A stretch of DNA of 64,000 nt from Hyphomicrobiales bacterium (lineage in GTDB: Bacteria; Pseudomonadota; Alphaproteobacteria; Rhizobiales; Rhizobiaceae). The DNA lies in contig UBJR01000028.1 in NCBI GenBank assembly GCA_900465675.1, forward strand, positions 1-64,000, written 5' to 3'. Positions 1-8,068 of this stretch are shown piece after piece. Within the stretch, counting starts at the first letter, position 1. Each line of letters starts with the position of its first letter. The notes under the pieces were generated by a model. That model was not told the DNA's origin. It saw only the letters and a program-made list of their open reading frames with translations, and searched no databases. Both the position numbers and the translations under genes were made by a program.

Positions 1-683
1 TTGTGGAGCATCCAGGAATAGCTTGAGGTAAAGGCGTCGTAACTTGACTGCGGGATCGGGTGGGTGGGCGAGGCGAGCGCCAGCGTATAGAGCAGCACCG
101 CCTCGTCATATCCCTGCCAGCGCCAGCGGAGGAAGCCGCTGGCGGGCTTCCAACCCATCGAGATGGTCTGGCCCTTGTTCAGCGCCCAGGTCCAGTCGAT
201 GCGCTCGTAGATGGTTTTCACCAGATCGCGGATTTCCCGCTCGCTGTCATCGGCGCCATCGAAATAGGCGGCTGCCGTCAGCATGCCGGCGACGAGCAAC
301 GTCGTGTCGATGGTCGACAGCTCGCTGTTCCAGGCGCGGTGGCCGGTATCCATGTGCAGGAAGTGGTAATAGAAGCCGCGATAACCGGTCGCGTGGCGTT
401 CCCGGCCCTGATGGCTTCCGGCAAAGAACCGCACGGTCGCCAGTGTCCGCTCAACCGCTGCCGCCCGGGTGAGCCAGCCGCGTTCGGCGGCGACCGTATA
501 GGACGATAGCGCGAAGCCGACGGCAGCGATGCTGCACGGCACACCATCGACCGACGTGTCGGCGACAAGCCCGTTGTCAGGGTTCGTGTGTTTCAGGAAG
601 TAGTTGAAGGCGGATTGTTGCAGCCTGTCGATCAGCGCAGCATCCGTATCGTCGAGTCGTTGCAGCATACTCAAACCATTCAT
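1..683 (-). CDS. Glycoamylase-family (PF10091-like) protein, 5' part only
   Basis: The reverse strand is open from an ATG at 683 to the window edge, giving 227 codons of the N-terminal part; the stop lies outside. The protein begins MNGLSMLQRLDDTDAALIDR and carries stretches typical of the glycoamylase/GH144-like family: GFYYHFLHMDTG near residue 110, SELSTIDTTLLVAGML near residue 122, and WKPASGFLRWRWQGYDE near residue 185. The family is known for alpha/alpha-barrel glycoside hydrolases, some acting on beta-1,2-glucans. Substrate and direction of use here are inference. No signal peptide is visible, so a cytoplasmic location is likely. An AGGG stretch sits just upstream of the ATG; a second Met at 668 is possible. 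Confidence 0.75.
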   Translation of the reverse strand, partial: MNGLSMLQRLDDTDAALIDRLQQSAFNYFLKHTNPDNGLVADTSVDGVPCSIAAVGFALSSYTVAAERGWLTRAAAVERTLATVRFFAGSHQGRERHATGYRGFYYHFLHMDTGHRAWNSELSTIDTTLLVAGMLTAAAYFDGADDSEREIRDLVKTIYERIDWTWALNKGQTISMGWKPASGFLRWRWQGYDEAVLLYTLALASPTHPIPQSSYDAFTSSYSWMLH

Positions 684-837
684 TTTCGCCCTGCTTCAAC
701 ATGGCAACGCGTTGCGCGCAAATCAAACCTTTTTGAAAGGCGGTGTGCGGCTTGAATGGATCGTCGGCTGGGAACAGGGCGAAGACCGGCTGCGCGCTGT
801 AGCGCTTTGTCTTCAATTTTGTGTCCTGGAGGAAGTT

Positions 838-912
838 TGGAGCGGGCGAAGGGGTTCGAACCCTCGACCCCAACCTTGGCAAGGTTGTGCTCTACCACTG
901 AGCTACACCCGC
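838..912 (-). tRNA. tRNA-Gly (anticodon GCC)
   Basis: The reverse strand folds as a full cloverleaf. The acceptor stem GCGGGTG pairs with CGCCCGC. The D arm contains AGCTCAGTGGTAGAGC. The anticodon stem CAACC/GGTTG encloses the loop TTGCCAA, so the anticodon is GCC, reading GGC and GGT glycine codons. The T arm contains GGTTCGAACCCC. The 3' CCA is encoded at 840-838. It stands alone, between the glycoamylase-family gene and the prolyl-tRNA editing gene. Confidence 0.97.
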
Positions 913-1165
913 TCATAATCCCATGGCCTGTGGTAGTTGTGAGGACCGTGGGCGCCACCTTGCGGCGACGGGCGCTATATCGCCCAAACGATTTTCAAAT
1001 GCAACAGGGAAATGACGGAGAGGCGAAGAAAAATTGTAAGCCTTTGGAAAAACTTCTGAAAATGCCGCAAATCCGGGCGAAAGGGTCGATCGCGCGCATT
1101 GCAAAAGCTGAGGCCCGGACTTAATCAAAGCGCCTGCCCGCAATTTTTGTGAAATGGATGGCGCA

Positions 1166-1675
1166 ATGACCGATACGAAGCCGAAGACCCGCGACGAGCT
1201 TTTTGCCTTTCTCGACGAGATCGGCATCCAGCATGCCACGAAGGATCATGCGCCGGTTTTCACCGTTGCCGAATCGGTGTCGTTGCGCGACGAGATTCCA
1301 GGCGGCCATACGAAAAACCTCTTCGTGAAGGACAAGAAGGACCAGTTCTTTCTGCTGACCGTCGAGGAGCATGCGAGCGTCGATCTGAAGACGGTGCACA
1401 CGCTGATCGGTGCTGCCAGCAAGGTTTCGTTCGGGAAGCCGGAAAAGCTGATGGAATATCTGGGCGTGATTCCGGGATCGGTCACTGCGTTCGGGGCGAT
1501 CAACGATACCGGCAGCAACGTCACCTTCGTTCTCGATGCCGATCTGATGAAGGAAGAGATCGTCAACTGCCATCCGCTTTCCAACGATGCGACGACCTCC
1601 ATTGCTAGCGCCGACCTCATCCGCTTCATGGAAGCGACGGGTCACAAGCCGCTTGTCTTGAAAGTCACGGCCTGA
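1166..1675 (+). CDS. Prolyl-tRNA editing deacylase (YbaK/ProX family)
   Basis: A 169-residue single-domain protein of the YbaK/ProXp family, which hydrolyses mischarged aminoacyl-tRNAs (Ala- or Cys-tRNA-Pro) in trans. Family features seen are the N-terminal KTRDELFAFLDEIGI helix, a PGGHTKNLFVKDKK segment carrying the conserved lysine region, and a C-terminal HPLSNDATTSI loop. Its length matches freestanding ProX proteins rather than the insertion domain of ProRS. An in-frame ATG at 1154 would add four residues; 1166 is preferred because a GGATGG stretch precedes it. It precedes the thioredoxin-like gene with a 58-bp gap and may be cotranscribed with it. Which mischarged tRNA it edits cannot be told from the sequence. 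Confidence 0.85.
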   Translation: MTDTKPKTRDELFAFLDEIGIQHATKDHAPVFTVAESVSLRDEIPGGHTKNLFVKDKKDQFFLLTVEEHASVDLKTVHTLIGAASKVSFGKPEKLMEYLGVIPGSVTAFGAINDTGSNVTFVLDADLMKEEIVNCHPLSNDATTSIASADLIRFMEATGHKPLVLKVTA

Positions 1676-1733
1676 CATACGATTTTAGCGCTAGAAATAA
1701 GCCGGGCGCGACCGGCATTGGCGGGAGATACCT

Positions 1734-2717
1734 ATGAGCGGCAACGACAACCCCTACAGCACGTCCTACGGCACGATGTCGGCAACGGCGACCTATGGCG
1801 GCGGTGCGCCGCAGGCTGCTTCCGCGCCGGCGGCAGCGGGCAGCTATATCAAGGACACGACGACGGCGAATTTCACGAAAGACGTCATCGAGGATTCTCG
1901 CAACCAGCCGGTTCTCGTCGATTTCTGGGCGCCGTGGTGCGGCCCGTGCAAGCAGCTGACGCCGGTTCTGGAAAAGGTCGTCAACGAGGCCCAGGGCCGG
2001 GTGAAGCTGGTGAAGATGAATATCGACGATCATCCGTCGATCGCCGGCCAGCTCGGCATCCAGTCGATTCCCGCAGTCATCGCCTTCGTCGGCGGCCGTC
2101 CGGCTGACGGCTTCATGGGCGCTGTGCCGGAGAGCCAGGTGCGCCAGTTCATCGATCGCCTGGCCGGTCCTGCCGGTGCCGATCAGGCCGCCGAGATCGA
2201 AGCTGTGCTCGAAGAGGCAGCCGGTCTTCTGGCTTCGGGCGATGTCAACGGCGCGGCGCAGCTCTATGGCGCGGTCATGCAGGCCGATCCGGAAAATGCC
2301 AAGGCGCTTGCCGGCATGGCGGAATGCATGATTGCCGCCAACCAGCATGAGCGCGCCCGCGAGGCGCTGACCGATCTGCCCGGGGAACTTTCCAAGGATG
2401 CTGGTATCCAGGCCGTTCTCAAGAAGCTCGACCAGATCGAGGAAGCCCGCAAGCTCGGCGACCCCTTTGCGCTGGAGCAGGTGCTTGCCGGTAATCCCGA
2501 TGACCACGAAGCACGGGTGAAGCTCGCCAAGATCCGCAACGTCGAGGGGCGCCGTGACGAGGCGGCCGAGCATCTGCTGACGGTCATGCGCAAGGATCGC
2601 ACTTTCGACGACGACGGCGCGCGGCGCCAGCTGCTGCAGTTCTTCGATGTCTGGGGCTTCAAGGACCCGGCAACCATCGCCGCGCGGCGCAAGCTTTCGG
2701 CGATGCTGTTCTCCTAA
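1734..2717 (+). CDS. cnoX: Thioredoxin-domain/TPR co-chaperone (CnoX/YbbN-like)
   Basis: A 327-residue cytoplasmic protein. After a low-complexity Gly/Ala/Ser N-terminus (residues 1-38) comes a thioredoxin fold with the active site FWAPWCGPCKQ around residue 70 and the cis-proline segment QSIPAVIAF. From about residue 145 to the end it is helical with TPR-like repeats, for example DVNGAAQLYGAVMQADPENA. This two-part layout is that of CnoX/YbbN, which links redox protection of substrates to GroEL/DnaK. The intact CGPC motif suggests an active oxidoreductase, as in Caulobacter CnoX and unlike E. coli YbbN. It starts 58 bp after the prolyl-tRNA editing gene and is followed by the LON-domain gene, so a shared transcript is likely. 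Confidence 0.85.
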   Translation: MSGNDNPYSTSYGTMSATATYGGGAPQAASAPAAAGSYIKDTTTANFTKDVIEDSRNQPVLVDFWAPWCGPCKQLTPVLEKVVNEAQGRVKLVKMNIDDHPSIAGQLGIQSIPAVIAFVGGRPADGFMGAVPESQVRQFIDRLAGPAGADQAAEIEAVLEEAAGLLASGDVNGAAQLYGAVMQADPENAKALAGMAECMIAANQHERAREALTDLPGELSKDAGIQAVLKKLDQIEEARKLGDPFALEQVLAGNPDDHEARVKLAKIRNVEGRRDEAAEHLLTVMRKDRTFDDDGARRQLLQFFDVWGFKDPATIAARRKLSAMLFS

Positions 2718-2819
2718 CTTGATGCGGGTGCCCTTGCGTTTTTGAGCAGGGGCACCACATTCAAAAGGGATGGCAAGGGCTCCGATTTTTCCTGCCTGAA
2801 GAATGCGGGACGAAATTTC

Positions 2820-3491
2820 ATGCAAGTCGGGAATGCGAGATATTTGAAACCCGGTGATCTGCCGGAAACCGTCGCTGTTTTCCCCCTGACCGGCGCTCTC
2901 CTCCTGCCGACCGGGCAACTCCCCTTAAACATTTTCGAGCCGCGTTATCTCGCCATGTTCGATGCGGCGATGGCCGGAAACCGGCTGATCGGCATGGTGC
3001 AGCCGGCTCTCGTCGAGACCGATGACAAGAGCGGCGAGTGCAATCTCGCACCCGTCGGCTGTGTCGGCCGGATCACCTCTTTCGCAGAGACCGGCGATGG
3101 CCGCTATATCGTCTCGCTGACCGGCATCTGCCGCTTCCGGCTGATTGGCGAGAAGGTGACGCACGAGCCGTTTCGCACCTTCCGGATCGCACCGTTCATT
3201 TCCGATCTTTCGGCGCGTGACGAGGAGGATGCCGTCGATCGCTCGGCGCTTCTTTCGGCCTTCAGGGCCTATCTCGATGCCAACAAGCTGGAAGCGGATT
3301 GGGACAGCGTCGAGCGCGCGAGCAATCTGACGCTCGTCAATTCGCTGGCCATGATGTCGCCCTTCGGCCCGGCCGAAAAGCAGGCGCTGCTGGAGGCGCC
3401 CGACCTGAAAACGCGGGCGGAAACACTGATCGCCATTACCGAGATCGTGCTGGCGCGGGTCTTCGGTGACTCCGACACGGTTTTGCAGTAA
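2820..3491 (+). CDS. LON peptidase N-terminal (substrate-binding) domain protein
   Basis: A 223-residue stand-alone LON-SB domain protein. The N-terminal hallmark is VAVFPLTGALLLPTGQLPLN followed by IFEPRYLAMFD, then the GCVGRI strand and a C-terminal helical part (RASNLTLVNSLAMMSPFGPA). There is no AAA+ or protease domain, so it is not Lon itself. Such proteins are widespread in alphaproteobacteria next to thioredoxin-like genes, and their function is unknown. The ATG at 2820 (MQVGNARYLKPGD) is preferred to a TTG at 2742, whose extra 26 residues do not look conserved. It is followed 9 bp later by the Trm112-like gene. Confidence 0.85.
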   Translation: MQVGNARYLKPGDLPETVAVFPLTGALLLPTGQLPLNIFEPRYLAMFDAAMAGNRLIGMVQPALVETDDKSGECNLAPVGCVGRITSFAETGDGRYIVSLTGICRFRLIGEKVTHEPFRTFRIAPFISDLSARDEEDAVDRSALLSAFRAYLDANKLEADWDSVERASNLTLVNSLAMMSPFGPAEKQALLEAPDLKTRAETLIAITEIVLARVFGDSDTVLQ

Positions 3492-3500
3492 GCAACCGGA

Positions 3501-3689
3501 ATGGACGAAAAACTCAGCCGCGTCGATCCGAAGCTTCTGGAGCTGCTTGTATGCCCGTTGACGAAGGGCAGGCTGAGCTATGACCGGGAGCTCAATGAGC
3601 TGGTCTCGGAAAAGGCGAGGCTTGCCTATCCGATCCGCGACGGGATCCCGATCATGCTGGTTTCCGAGGCCCGAAGGCTGGACGACTAG
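3501..3689 (+). CDS. Trm112 family protein (UPF0434/YcaR-like)
   Basis: A 62-residue protein with the family core [17 protein letters not shown], then [13 protein letters not shown]. Eukaryotic and archaeal Trm112 is a zinc-binding activator of methyltransferases; bacterial versions such as E. coli YcaR are small and poorly characterised. Only one Cys is present in the CPLTKG motif, so a full four-Cys zinc site is absent, as in many bacterial members. It is the last gene of the apparent editing deacylase/thioredoxin/LON-domain series. Its TAG stop shares the palindrome CTAG (3686-3689) with the stop of the convergent monooxygenase gene. Confidence 0.85.
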   Translation: MDEKLSRVDPKLLELLVCPLTKGRLSYDRELNELVSEKARLAYPIRDGIPIMLVSEARRLDD

Positions 3690-4900
3690 ATCGCTTCACC
3701 GGCCAGAAGGCGCGGATTGGTTTTGGTGGTCGTTCCTGCCGCCTGGCCGATGAAGAACGACTTCAGACCGGGCAGCCGATCGACGATGCCAAGGCCGACA
3801 TCGCGGGCGATGCGGATGGGCGTCACATCGTTCGAGAACAGCCGATTCAGAACATCCGTCGTTACCCCCATCCGGAACGTGTCGAAGCGGCGCCAGGTCT
3901 GGTAGCGCTCCAGAATGTTGATCGAACCGATATCGAGGCCGAGGCGGTCGGCTTCGACGATGGTTTCGGCAAGCGCTGCGACATCCTTGAAGCCGAGATT
4001 GAGGCCCTGGCCCGATATCGGGTGAATGCCGTGGGCGGCATCGCCGGCAAGCGCGAAGCGCGGTGCCACAAAAGACCGCGCAAGCGTCAGCCCGAGCGGG
4101 AAGGCGCGCTTGACGCCGATCACCTTCAGCGCGCCGAGCTTGTGGCCGAAGCGGCGCTCCAGCTCTTCCTCGAAAATCAGATCGTCGCCGGCGACGAGGC
4201 GGTTCGCATCGCTGGTGCGTTCGGTCCAGACGAGGGACGAGCGATTGTTGGTCAGCGGCAGGATGGCGAAGGGTCCGGAGGGCAGGAAATGCTCCTCGGC
4301 GCAGCCATTGTGCGGCCGCTCGTGCTCGACGGTGGCGACGATGCCGGATTGCCCGTAATCCCAGCTGACGGTCTTGATGCCGGCGAGGTCGCGCAGTTTG
4401 GAACGCACTCCGTCACAGGCGACCACGAGGCGCGCCTCGATGCTGCTGCCATCCGACAGCTCCACCGTCGCGTTATTTTCGCCGGTCTTCAGCCCGGTGG
4501 CGCTCAGCCCATGGCGGATCTCGATGCCGAGCCGCTCGCAGACGCCGCGCAGCTCGCGGACCATCACCGCATTGGGGATCATATGCGCAAAGGGGCGGCC
4601 ATCTTCGATCTCGCCGTCGAAGGTCAGGAACACCGGACGAACGGGATCCGACGTCTTGGAATCGGTAACGATCATCTTGGTGATCGGCTGGGCCTCGCCG
4701 CGGATATTCTCCCAGATGCCGAAAACCTCCAGCATCTTTGCGGCGGCGGCGATGATGGCGGATGCCCGCATATCCTTCTGCCAGACATGCTCGGGTGCAG
4801 CCTCGACGACGGCGACATCAAGATGCGGCGCCGCCTGCTTGACAGCCACCGCCGCGGACAGGCCCACATAGCCACCGCCAACAACCAGCATATCAAGCAT
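3686..4900 (-). CDS. UbiH/UbiF/COQ6-type FAD-dependent monooxygenase
   Basis: A 404-residue flavoprotein hydroxylase, probably acting on ubiquinone precursors at the inner membrane. The N-terminal dinucleotide-binding motif is [20 protein letters not shown]. The mid-protein segment [12 protein letters not shown] matches the DG motif. The second FAD motif is [20 protein letters not shown], followed by [13 protein letters not shown]; both are typical of the UbiH/UbiF/VisC group. The start at 4900 has a strong GGAG Shine-Dalgarno; the frame is open further upstream to 5062, but those residues overlap the divergent tesB and are unlikely to be used. Which ring carbon it hydroxylates (UbiH, UbiF, UbiL or UbiM activity) cannot be told from the sequence. 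Confidence 0.85.
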   Translation of the reverse strand: MLDMLVVGGGYVGLSAAVAVKQAAPHLDVAVVEAAPEHVWQKDMRASAIIAAAAKMLEVFGIWENIRGEAQPITKMIVTDSKTSDPVRPVFLTFDGEIEDGRPFAHMIPNAVMVRELRGVCERLGIEIRHGLSATGLKTGENNATVELSDGSSIEARLVVACDGVRSKLRDLAGIKTVSWDYGQSGIVATVEHERPHNGCAEEHFLPSGPFAILPLTNNRSSLVWTERTSDANRLVAGDDLIFEEELERRFGHKLGALKVIGVKRAFPLGLTLARSFVAPRFALAGDAAHGIHPISGQGLNLGFKDVAALAETIVEADRLGLDIGSINILERYQTWRRFDTFRMGVTTDVLNRLFSNDVTPIRIARDVGLGIVDRLPGLKSFFIGQAAGTTTKTNPRLLAGEAI

Positions 4901-4982
4901 CGCCCACTCCTCAGCCTTGTGAATACAATCGCGATCTATATAGATCATCGCTCCCTTACTTCCTACTGCCGGGGGCAAGCAA

Positions 4983-5867
4983 ATGACCGCAGCTGCGGCA
5001 AAACCGACCGCCATGGAAACCCTTCTCGCGACGCTCGATCTTGAGCCGATCGAAATCGACATCTTTCGCGGTCGCAGTCCGCAGGTCGGCTGGCAGCGCG
5101 TTTTCGGCGGGCAGGTGATCGGCCAGGCGCTGATGGCGGCGCAGCGGACGATCGAGCCCGGGCGGATCGTGCATTCGCTGCACGCCTATTTTATGCGTCC
5201 AGGCGATCCTTCGGTGCCGATCATCTATCAGGTCGAGCGCATTCGCGACGGATCGAGCTTCAACACGCGGCGCGTTGTCGCCATCCAGCACGGCAAGGCG
5301 ATCTTCGCGCTTTCCTGCTCGTTTCAGATCGAGGAGCCAGGCTTCGACCACCAGGCCGGAATGCCGGATGTGCCGCCGCCGGAAAAGCTTCTCGGCGAAC
5401 AGCAGATCAAGGACCAGTACCTTGCGCATGCGCCGGCTGCGATCCGCAAATACTGGGAGCGCGAGCGGCCGATCGAGATCCGGCCGGTCTCGCTGACGCA
5501 TTATTTCTCGAGCGAGAAGCTGGAGCCACGCCAGGACGTCTGGGTTAGGGCGACAGGACCGGTGCCAGATGACCGGCTCTATCAGGCAGCGGTGCTCGCC
5601 TACCTCTCCGACATGACGCTGCTCGACACATCGCTTTATGCGCATGGGATGTCGATTTTCGATCAGACGCTGCAGGTCGCAAGCCTCGACCATTCCATGT
5701 GGTTTCACCGGCCGGACAAATTTGACGACTGGCTACTCTACACCCAGGATAGCCCCTCTGCCTCGGGTGCGCGCGGGCTGACCCGCGGTAGCCTGTTTAC
5801 GCGGTCGGGTGTTCTGATTGCGTCGGTCGCCCAGGAGGGGTTGATTCGGAAAAAGGCAGATGAATAA
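4983..5867 (+). CDS. tesB: Acyl-CoA thioesterase II
   Basis: A 294-residue double-hotdog thioesterase that hydrolyses medium- and long-chain acyl-CoAs to free acids and CoA. Hotdog 1 contains GWQRVFGGQVIGQALMAA and HSLHAYFMRPGDP. Hotdog 2 contains LAYLSDMTLLDTSL and SLDHSMWFHRP, the regions carrying the Asp/Gln/Thr catalytic network in E. coli TesB. The length matches the family (about 285-290). It is divergent from the monooxygenase gene, with only 82 bp between the two starts. About 220 bp of regulatory DNA for glnK follows. Confidence 0.93.
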   Translation: MTAAAAKPTAMETLLATLDLEPIEIDIFRGRSPQVGWQRVFGGQVIGQALMAAQRTIEPGRIVHSLHAYFMRPGDPSVPIIYQVERIRDGSSFNTRRVVAIQHGKAIFALSCSFQIEEPGFDHQAGMPDVPPPEKLLGEQQIKDQYLAHAPAAIRKYWERERPIEIRPVSLTHYFSSEKLEPRQDVWVRATGPVPDDRLYQAAVLAYLSDMTLLDTSLYAHGMSIFDQTLQVASLDHSMWFHRPDKFDDWLLYTQDSPSASGARGLTRGSLFTRSGVLIASVAQEGLIRKKADE

Positions 5868-5869
5868 AT

Positions 5870-5897
5870 AATGTGCATATTCGCAGTTTTGCGCATT
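5870..5897. promoter_or_regulatory. Inverted repeat upstream of glnK, candidate activator site
   Basis: AATGTGCA (5870-5877) and TGCGCATT (5890-5897) form an imperfect inverted repeat with one mismatch and a 12-bp spacer. It lies about 100 bp upstream of the sigma54-type promoter, a usual distance for an NtrC enhancer. It is not a close match to the classic NtrC consensus, so the assignment is tentative. Confidence 0.3.
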
Positions 5898-5922
5898 ATT
5901 TAAGCTTTTATTGCGCCGTCAA

Positions 5923-5940
5923 ATGCCTCAAAATTGGCAT
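5923..5940. promoter_or_regulatory. Perfect inverted repeat, candidate NtrC upstream site for glnK
   Basis: ATGCC and GGCAT arms flank TCAAAATT, giving an 18-bp perfect dyad that ends 49 bp before the -24 element. The inner CAAAATTGG resembles the core of NtrC sites (TGCAC-N5-GGTGCA class). glnK-amtB operons in rhizobia are known NtrC/sigma54 targets, which supports the reading. Confidence 0.4.
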
Positions 5941-5989
5941 CCCTCGATATCGCCTTTACTTTTCAATAACTTATAACGCGCCTCGAATC

Positions 5990-6005
5990 TGGCACGCCCC
6001 TTGAA
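5990..6005 (+). promoter_or_regulatory. Sigma54-type -24/-12 promoter of glnK-amtB
   Basis: TGGCACGCCCCTTGAA matches the sigma54 consensus TGGCACG-N4-TTGCA: a perfect -24 block and the correct 10-bp distance, with the -12 GC replaced by GA. It lies 84 bp upstream of the glnK start, with no competing gene between. Confidence 0.6.
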
Positions 6006-6071
6006 TGTATATCCCCGGTCGCTGCTCGCAAACGTCAGCGGCAAGGAGAGTCGGCTCCGTGCCGAGGATAA

Positions 6072-6428
<357 letters not shown>

Positions 6429-6456
6429 GAACCGCTGAGCAAGGAGCTTTTTACCA

Positions 6457-7827
6457 ATGTCAATTTCGAAGTTTTCTTCCACATTTGCGCGGTTCGGCGC
6501 TGCATCGGCTGCGCTTCTGGCGCCGGTCGCTGCTTTTGCTCAGGACGCCGCGACGACGGCCGCTCCGGCTGCTGCCGCTGCTGCTGCTCCGGTCGCCGAC
6601 AAGGGCGACACCGCCTTCATGTTCATCTCCACGCTGCTGGTTCTCTTCATGATCCTGCCTGGCCTAGCACTGTTCTACGGTGGTCTCGTTCGCGCCAAGA
6701 ACATGCTTTCGGTTCTGATGCAGTGCACGATGGTCGCTGCGGTGCTGATGCTGATCTGGGTCATCTATGGCTACTCCTTCGCCTTCGGCGGCTCGGAAAG
6801 CCCGTATTGGGGCGGCACGGCCAAGATGTTCTTTGCCGGCGTCACCAAGGACACGACGGCTGCGACCTTCTCGCAGGGCGTCGTCATTCCTGAGTTCATC
6901 TTCGCGATGTTCCAGATGACCTTCGCCGCCATCACGCCTGCCCTGATCGTCGGCGCCTTTGCCGAACGCATCAAGTTCTCGGCAGTCGTTTTGTTCTGCG
7001 CGCTCTGGGCAACCTTCGTCTACTTCCCGATCGCTCACATGGTCTGGGACGCCAACGGCCTGCTCTTCAAGATGGGCGCGCTGGACTTCGCAGGCGGCAC
7101 GGTCGTTCACATCAACGCCGGCGTTGCCGGTCTGATCGGCGCGATCATGGTCGGCAAGCGTACCGGCTACGGCAAAGACATGATGGCTCCGCATTCGATG
7201 ACGCTGACCATGGTCGGTGCCTCGATGCTCTGGTTCGGCTGGTTCGGCTTCAACGCCGGCTCCAACCTCGAAGCTTCGGGCGGCGCCATGCTCGCAACGG
7301 TCAACACCTTCGTTGCCACCGCTGCTGCCGTGATCTCCTGGGCGATTGTCGAAACGCTTACGCGCGGCAAGGCATCGATGCTCGGTGGCGCTTCCGGCAT
7401 GGTCGCTGGTCTCGTTGCCATCACGCCTGCTGCCGGCATCGTCGGCCCGATGGGCGCGATCGTCATGGGTCTGATCGTTTCGCCGCTTTGCTACTTCTTC
7501 GTCTCGGTCGTGAAGAACAAGTTCGGCTATGACGACACGGCTGACGTCTTCGGCGTTCACGGCGTCGGCGGCATGTTCGGTGCTATCGCCACCGGCATCT
7601 TCGCCAGCGCGTCGCTCGGCGGCGTCGGTTATGCCGAAGGTGTAACGATGGGCGGCCAGGTCGTCACCCAGCTGACGGCTATCGCCACCACCATCGTATG
7701 GTGCGGCGTCGGTTCGGCGATCCTCTACAAGGTCGTCGACCTCATCGTCGGCCTGCGTGTTGCCGTCGAAGCCGAGCGCGAAGGTCTCGACCTCGCGACC
7801 CACGGCGAAGCTGCCTACCACTCGTAA
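6457..7827 (+). CDS. amtB: Ammonium transporter AmtB
   Basis: A 456-residue inner-membrane ammonium channel of the Amt/Mep/Rh family. A signal sequence ends in APVAAFAQDA, followed by an Ala-rich linker and about eleven transmembrane segments. The Amt signature region DFAGGTVVHINAGVAGLIGA contains the first pore histidine, and DVFGVHGVGGMFGA the second (twin-His pair). The conserved MLWFGWFGFNAGS segment is present. It lies 28 bp after glnK, and the pair works together: GlnK blocks the channel when nitrogen is ample. Two hairpins follow the stop; the second is a good intrinsic terminator. Confidence 0.96.
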   Translation: MSISKFSSTFARFGAASAALLAPVAAFAQDAATTAAPAAAAAAAPVADKGDTAFMFISTLLVLFMILPGLALFYGGLVRAKNMLSVLMQCTMVAAVLMLIWVIYGYSFAFGGSESPYWGGTAKMFFAGVTKDTTAATFSQGVVIPEFIFAMFQMTFAAITPALIVGAFAERIKFSAVVLFCALWATFVYFPIAHMVWDANGLLFKMGALDFAGGTVVHINAGVAGLIGAIMVGKRTGYGKDMMAPHSMTLTMVGASMLWFGWFGFNAGSNLEASGGAMLATVNTFVATAAAVISWAIVETLTRGKASMLGGASGMVAGLVAITPAAGIVGPMGAIVMGLIVSPLCYFFVSVVKNKFGYDDTADVFGVHGVGGMFGAIATGIFASASLGGVGYAEGVTMGGQVVTQLTAIATTIVWCGVGSAILYKVVDLIVGLRVAVEAEREGLDLATHGEAAYHS

Positions 7828-7837
7828 TCAAGGGATT

Positions 7838-7864
7838 GCGGCGCCCGGCAAAAAAGGGCGCCGC
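7838..7864 (+). other. Strong hairpin directly after amtB
   Basis: GCGGCGCCC (7838-7846) and GGGCGCCGC (7856-7864) are a perfect 9-bp inverted repeat with an A-rich loop, 10 bp after the amtB stop. There is no T-tract on the plus strand, so it may protect the mRNA 3' end rather than terminate. Confidence 0.5.
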
Positions 7865-7907
7865 TGAACAGCCCGTCGCGGCCTATCGAAAATATAGACC
7901 GCATTTT

Positions 7908-7943
7908 GGCCCGGACCTTCCAAGGTTCGGGCCCTTTTATTTT
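7908..7943 (+). terminator. Intrinsic terminator of glnK-amtB
   Basis: GGCCCGGACCTT pairs with AAGGTTCGGGCC (one G-T pair, very short loop), followed by TTTTATTTT. It lies 80 bp after amtB. Confidence 0.75.
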
Positions 7944-8068
7944 CAACATACTAATACCCTGATGTCATGGTTAACACCGCTTTAACCGTCCTCTGGTTAG
8001 GTGGAAGAGACGCATTCTGCGTGAATTGCGCGAGCGATTCGCGCCGCAGCACATGGACGGTAGGACAT

